DNA of 9,253 nucleotides from Candidatus Troglogloeales bacterium (GTDB lineage: Bacteria > Nitrospirota > Nitrospiria > SBBL01 > SBBT01), in the NCBI GenBank assembly GCA_005239595.1, contig SBBT01000038.1:1-9253 (forward strand), in the 5' to 3' direction. The notes under the pieces were generated by a model that made no database searches, was not told the DNA's origin, and saw nothing but the letters and a program-made list of their open reading frames with translations. Shown one piece after another: positions 6,185-9,253 of the stretch; position 1 is the stretch's first letter, and each line of letters starts with the position of its first letter. The position numbers and the translations under genes were made by a program.

Positions 6185-7388
6185 GGGCGGGGTGCCCCCG
6201 CCCTACAACCCGGACGTGCTGACCTGCATTGCCAATTTGAGCAGTGACGAGGTGTTCACGCCGCCGCAATTGGCAAACCAGATGCTTGATCTTCTTCCGG
6301 CAGACCTCTTTCGTGACAAAAACGCCCGATTCCTCGATCCCGGATGCAAGTCCGGCGTGTTTCTGCGCGAGATTGCCAAGCGATTAGATGTCGGGCTGGA
6401 AAAGGAAATTCCTGACCGGCAGAAGCGAATCAACCACATCTTCAAGAATCAGCTTTACGGCCTTGCCATAACCGAATTGACCTCCCTGCTTTCCCGCCGG
6501 TCGGTGTACTGCTCCAAAACTGCCAATGGAAAATATTCCGTCTGTGAAACGTTTGACAATCCGCAGGGTAATATCCTTTTCAATTGTGTTGAACACACAT
6601 GGGAGAATGGGCGATGCCTGTTCTGCGGGGCAAACGAGGAGAACTACGAGTGATGTATTCCCCGGAGTCCAAATAAAAGGTGGTGTATGCTTTTTCCTTT
6701 GGCAACGCGATGATCGTGGCTTGTGCAAAGTCTCTACGTATAGCAAGGTAAATGGCATTTCTGTGGCTCAAAGGCCACTTCTGGAGCCTGGAGCTAACGT
6801 GTTCATTCGTTATAATGAGGCCATCTCTATTATTGAGAAGGTTAGAAGGCGGGATGAAAAATCTATTATGGATCAAATCAGCTCAAGAAGACCGTTCGGC
6901 CTTCCCACGACATACAAGGGAGAAGATAAGCCCTTTGCAAGGTGTGTCACATTATATCAAACGGCGGTATTGGTTATGTAAATAAAGTTGTACTTAAAAC
7001 CAATATTGAAATGGTACCAAAACACAAGGTAATTATACCAAGGGCAGGCAGCGGAAGTGACTCATTTCCACACCCGATACTAGGCAAGCCGTTTGTTGTG
7101 CTGCCGAACAGTGCTTGCACAGAAACGTATATTGTCGCTGGCTCTTACGACAGTAAGGTAGAAGCAGAACATTTATCATCATATATTCAAACAAGGTTTT
7201 TTCGCTTTATGGTTCTACTTGCAAAATCAACGCAAGATGCATATTCCAAGGTATATCGGTTTGTTCCGCTGCAAAATTTTAGAGAGCCATGGACTGACGA
7301 CAAGCTCTACAAGAAATACGGCCTAACCAAAGACAAGATTGCGTTCATTGAATCCATGGTTCGTCCAATGGAGTTAAACAATGAGTAA
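6171..7388 (+). pseudogene. Eco57I-like N6-adenine DNA methylase B, centrally deleted and frameshifted
   Basis: Three segments in two frames together match one methylase. Segment 1 (6171-6653) has DEVFTPPQLANQMLDLLP and a motif I-like DPGCKSGVF, then runs to GANEENYE and TGA. Segment 2 begins near 6649 in another frame with SDVFPGVQIKGG and continues through FIRYNEAISI and SSRRPFGLPTTYKG to CVTLYQ. Segment 3 (from about 6962) returns to the first frame with NGGIGYV, IPRAGSGSDSFPHPILGKPF and TRFFRFMVLL, ending FIESMVRPMELNNE. Between segments 1 and 2 the family normally has roughly 100-150 residues including the catalytic NPPY motif (recalled), and these are absent. Segments 2 and 3 differ by a single missing base in the A run 6959-6961. 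Base composition drops from about 53% GC before 6650 to about 43% after it (estimated by eye), so the join may be a recombination scar. The product cannot methylate DNA. Confidence 0.85.
6181..6206. repeat. GC-rich hairpin across the methylase A/B overlap
   Basis: GTAGGG-g-CGGGG pairs with CCCCG-CCCTAC around a TGC loop: 11 base pairs with one bulged G. It contains the TAG stop of methylase A (6182-6184) and encodes GRGGVPPPY near the start of methylase B. It resembles dispersed palindromic repeats of environmental bacteria and may be an insertion; it could also influence coupled translation. Confidence 0.6.
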
Positions 7389-7506
7389 GAAGCAAGCCCT
7401 TCAGGTTTTTGAGAACTTCAAGATTCGCAGGATTTATGACGAGAAATCTGAAACCCGGTATTTTTTTGTCGTAGACATCATCGCCGCGCTGATTCAAAAT
7501 AGATAG
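7381..7506 (+). pseudogene. Bro-N family protein, N-terminal 41-residue fragment
   Basis: ATG at 7381 overlaps the end of methylase B by eight bases and encodes 41 residues: MSKKQALQVFENFKIRRIYD, then a YFFVVDIIAAL stretch, ending QNR-TAG. The pattern matches the first part of the Bro-N domain (phage antirepressor-like), where a KIRR strand is followed by a YFSVVDVI segment. Full proteins of this kind are several times longer and are known beside such methylases. Everything after the VDII helix is gone, and the following bases do not continue the domain in any frame I read. The overlap with methylase B suggests it belonged to the original operon. Confidence 0.6.
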
Positions 7507-7627
7507 ATTGACCTGGTATGAAACAAAAATGGTACAGGAGCGGAGTTTGGACAGATTAAATCGGGTCGGTGCGTTTGTATTCTGACGCATGAGGTTCGCT
7601 GTGGTTATGTGGGAATAGGAAAATAAA
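7507..7627 (+). other. Unassigned stretch between Bro-N fragment and hicA
   Basis: These 121 bases hold no recognisable gene. One plus frame stays open after a TGA at 7519-7521, giving NKNGTGAEFGQIKSG onward to TAA at 7624-7626, about 34 codons, but it resembles nothing I know and lacks a start. A weak TAGGA box near 7616 serves the hicA start. It probably contains the junction where the Bro-N gene was cut. Confidence 0.4.
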
Positions 7628-7885
7628 ATGGGTAAGTACGAGAAATTAATAGAGTAAATTGTTAGTGGTAAGGAGGATGCCAATATTTCTTTTAGCGATT
7701 TATGCAATCTATTGCTTCGGTGTGGATTTGAAAAAAGAGTAAGCGGAAGTCATAATATTTTCAGGAAAGCAGGCATTGAAGAAAAAATAAATTTACAAAA
7801 AGATGGGAATAAGGCAAAACCTTATCAAGTAAAACAAGTGCGACAAATGATATTAAAATATAAATTAGGAGGTCAAAATGGATAG
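7628..7885 (+). pseudogene. hicA: HicA-family mRNA interferase toxin, inactivated by an early TAA
   Basis: Reading 7628-7885 in one frame gives an 85-residue HicA-like protein with a single internal TAA at codon 10 (7655-7657). The first codons read MGKYEKLIE, and after the stop come VSGKEDANISFSDLCNLLLR, GFEKRVSGSHNIFRK (with the catalytic His of the double-stranded RNA-binding-like fold at codon 42), and KINLQKDGNKAKPYQVKQVR. HicA toxins cleave mRNA and are held inactive by HicB. The stop is most simply a CAA-to-TAA change, since Gln fits at this position (LIEQIVSG). The rest of the frame shows no other damage, which points to a recent mutation, a sequencing error, or restart at a downstream codon. 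Its end overlaps hicB by eight bases, as in a normal hicAB operon. Confidence 0.85.
7867..7872 (+). promoter_or_regulatory. Strong ribosome-binding site of hicB
   Basis: AGGAGGT lies within TTAGGAGGTCAAAATG, five bases before ATG 7878 and inside the 3' end of hicA. It allows hicB to be translated efficiently whether or not hicA is read through, and it fixes the hicB start. Confidence 0.7.
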
Positions 7886-8090
7886 ATACGAAATAATAAT
7901 ATATTGGAGCGCTGAAGATAATGCGTATATAGCAGAAGTGCCAGAGCTGCCCGGGTGCATGGCACATGGGAAAAATTACGAATCCGCATTAAAAAACGCT
8001 AAAGAAGCAGCAGCATTGTGGATAAAAACAGCAAAAGAATTTAACGATCCTATTCCAGAGCCCAAGGGTCGTCGCCTTGTTTACGCATAA
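7878..8090 (+). CDS. hicB: HicB-family antitoxin, short form
   Basis: This 70-residue protein is the antitoxin partner of HicA. The sequence MDRYEIIIYWSAEDNAYIAEVPELPGCMAHG followed by a SALKNAKEAAALWI helix is the characteristic partial RNase H-like HicB fold, which covers the toxin active site. It is the short version and ends shortly after the fold (PKGRRLVYA), with no C-terminal ribbon-helix-helix or HTH DNA-binding domain, so autoregulation would need another route. The frame is intact and has a strong ribosome-binding site overlapping hicA. With hicA interrupted, it appears to be an orphan antitoxin that could still neutralise related HicA toxins elsewhere. The surrounding bases are AT-rich compared with the methylase and helicase segments on either side, suggesting separate acquisition. 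Confidence 0.9.
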   Translation: MDRYEIIIYWSAEDNAYIAEVPELPGCMAHGKNYESALKNAKEAAALWIKTAKEFNDPIPEPKGRRLVYA

Positions 8091-8107
8091 AAATTTAAAA
8101 ATGGCTG

Positions 8108-9253
8108 ATGAACCAGCTTGCATTGAAGATGGGCTGGCGGAAGGTGCTGGTGCTGACCTTCAAGCCAGCAGTGCAAAGCGCGTGGGAAGAGGATCTGAAA
8201 TGCCATATTGACTTCAAGGGCTGGCAATTTATTTCACCTGGCGGATTGTCGTATGAAGAAGCGGACAAGAAAAAGCCGTTCGTTTGTTTCGGGTCGTTTC
8301 AGGATTATATGGGAAAGAACAAAAGCACGGGCGGAATCAAGACCAAGAATGAATGGGGGTTCATACGACGAACTGGGATTGTGTCATTCTTGACGAGTAC
8401 CACTACGGCGCCTGGCGGAAAAACACCAGAGAGCTTTTTGAAGCGGAGGACAAGAGGGGAGCTGCATTCGAAGAAGGTGAAGGGATAGAGGATTTCGACG
8501 AAGAGATCATGCCAATTACGACGAACAGCTATCTTTACCTTTCCGGCACGCCGTTTCGAGCCATTGCATCTGGCGAGTTTATTGAGGAGCAGATATTCAA
8601 CTGGACCTACTCGGATGAACAGCGGTCAAAGCAGAATTGGAATGGATCGGACAATCCTTACGCCACGTTGCCCCGCATGGTGTTGTTGACCTATCAACTG
8701 CCCGACGCGATTCGGGAAATCGCCATGCAGGGTGAGTTTAACGAGTTTGATCTGAACGTCTTCTTTTCTGCAGAGGGGATTGGCGACAAGGCGAAATTCA
8801 AGTATGAGGACGAGGTTCAGAAATGGCTGGATCTGATTCGTGGCGCGTTCATACCGACCAGCGTTGACAATCTGAAGCTAGGTGCCCAGAAATCGCCGAT
8901 GCCATTTTCGGACGTGCGACTGCTATACGTGCTTTCGTACACGTTCCGGTTTTTGCCCAGTGTTTCGGCCTGTCACGCTATGCGGAATCTATTGGCAAAG
9001 AAGCAAAACCGGTTTTACCACGACTATACGGTTATTGTGGCGGCGGGAAGCGCAGCTGGAATCGGCGTGGTGGCCCTGTCACCGGTGCAGAAAGCCATGG
9101 ATGATCCACTGTCGACCAAGACGATTACACTGTCATGCGGGAAGCTGACGACGGGGGTGACGGTCAAACCGTGGACCGGCATTCTGATGCTCCGCAATTC
9201 TTCCAGCCCGGAAACCTATTTTCAGGCGGCTTTTCGGGTGCAGTCGCCGTGGA
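8108..9253 (+). pseudogene. DExH (SF2) helicase / type III-like restriction subunit, 5'-truncated and frameshifted, runs off the window
   Basis: Two frames make up one helicase. The first (8108 to about 8356) begins abruptly with LALKMGWRKVLVLTFKPAV, the motif Ia region, and ends at KTKNEW. The second (8359 to 9253) continues VHTTNWDCVILDEYHYGAW, with DExH motif II (DEYH, 8392-8403), motif III SGTPFRA (8542-8562), then FNEFDLNVFFSAEG, motif V KLTTGVTV, and motif VI QAAFRVQSPW (9223-9252), staying open for about 298 codons to the window edge. The frames meet in a G5 run (8355-8359), where two extra or one missing G explains the shift. The region before motif Ia, including the Walker A loop for ATP binding, is absent; hicB ends 18 bases upstream instead. 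This protein would have been the ATP-dependent restriction/translocation subunit partnering the methylases. Loss of Walker A makes activity very unlikely. Confidence 0.85.

Noticed and set aside
6526..6981. Separate 151-residue gene starting in the middle of methylase B
   Set aside because: Its recognisable part starts only at about 6649 and continues the methylase; the upstream part is an out-of-frame reading of segment 1.
7345..7707. Minus-strand 120-residue frame across the Bro-N/hicA region
   Set aside because: It is antisense to better-supported Bro-N and hicA sequences and has no recognisable domain.
8882..9148. Plus-strand 88-residue frame near the window end
   Set aside because: It is out of frame with the helicase motifs covering the same bases.
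1..9253. CRISPR array, tRNA or rRNA
   Set aside because: No regularly spaced repeats and no tRNA- or rRNA-like segments were recognised on reading both strands.

Overview
The window reads as a chromosomal segment of an environmental, respiring Gram-negative bacterium. The cytochrome and porin genes call for a periplasm and an outer membrane. The protein types (a Cyc2-like cytochrome-porin, a fused FAD/Fe-S 2-hydroxyacid dehydrogenase, and an Eco57I-like methylase cassette) suggest Nitrospirota, NC10/Methylomirabilota or a similar lineage. That placement is an inference; no rRNA or other marker is present.

Left part (1-2440), minus strand: an apparent two-gene electron-transfer operon. A 478-residue protein with one N-terminal CxxCH heme site and a predicted outer-membrane barrel resembles the fused cytochrome-porin Cyc2. 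Eight bases later comes a periplasmic diheme cytochrome c. This order resembles the cyc2-cyc1 pair of iron oxidisers. The diheme gene stops at a TAG that is followed, in frame, by a third heme motif. A palindromic repeat is embedded in its first codons.

Middle (2441-5274), plus strand: a divergent gene for a 911-residue GlcD-GlcF-type fusion (FAD oxidase, two 4Fe-4S clusters, two CCG domains), probably a D-lactate, glycolate or other D-2-hydroxyacid dehydrogenase feeding electrons into the respiratory chain.

5275-5530 is a non-coding gap with a tiny minus-strand ORF resembling the N-terminus of an IS110-type transposase, a tandem decamer and a possible extended -10 promoter.

Right part (5531-9253), plus strand: a decayed restriction-modification island. 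The order is an intact-looking methylase gene A; a methylase gene B that has lost its central NPPY-containing part and carries a one-base frameshift; a 41-residue Bro-N fragment; a HicAB toxin-antitoxin pair whose toxin has an early TAA while the antitoxin is intact; and the C-terminal part of a DExH helicase/restriction subunit that is 5'-truncated, frameshifted in a G run, and otherwise open to the window edge. At least four independent lesions are visible. The genes expected to be harmful (toxin, restriction helicase) are broken, while HicB and methylase A remain open. The hicAB region looks clearly AT-richer than its surroundings, suggesting separate arrival. No tRNA, rRNA, CRISPR array or complete insertion sequence was seen.
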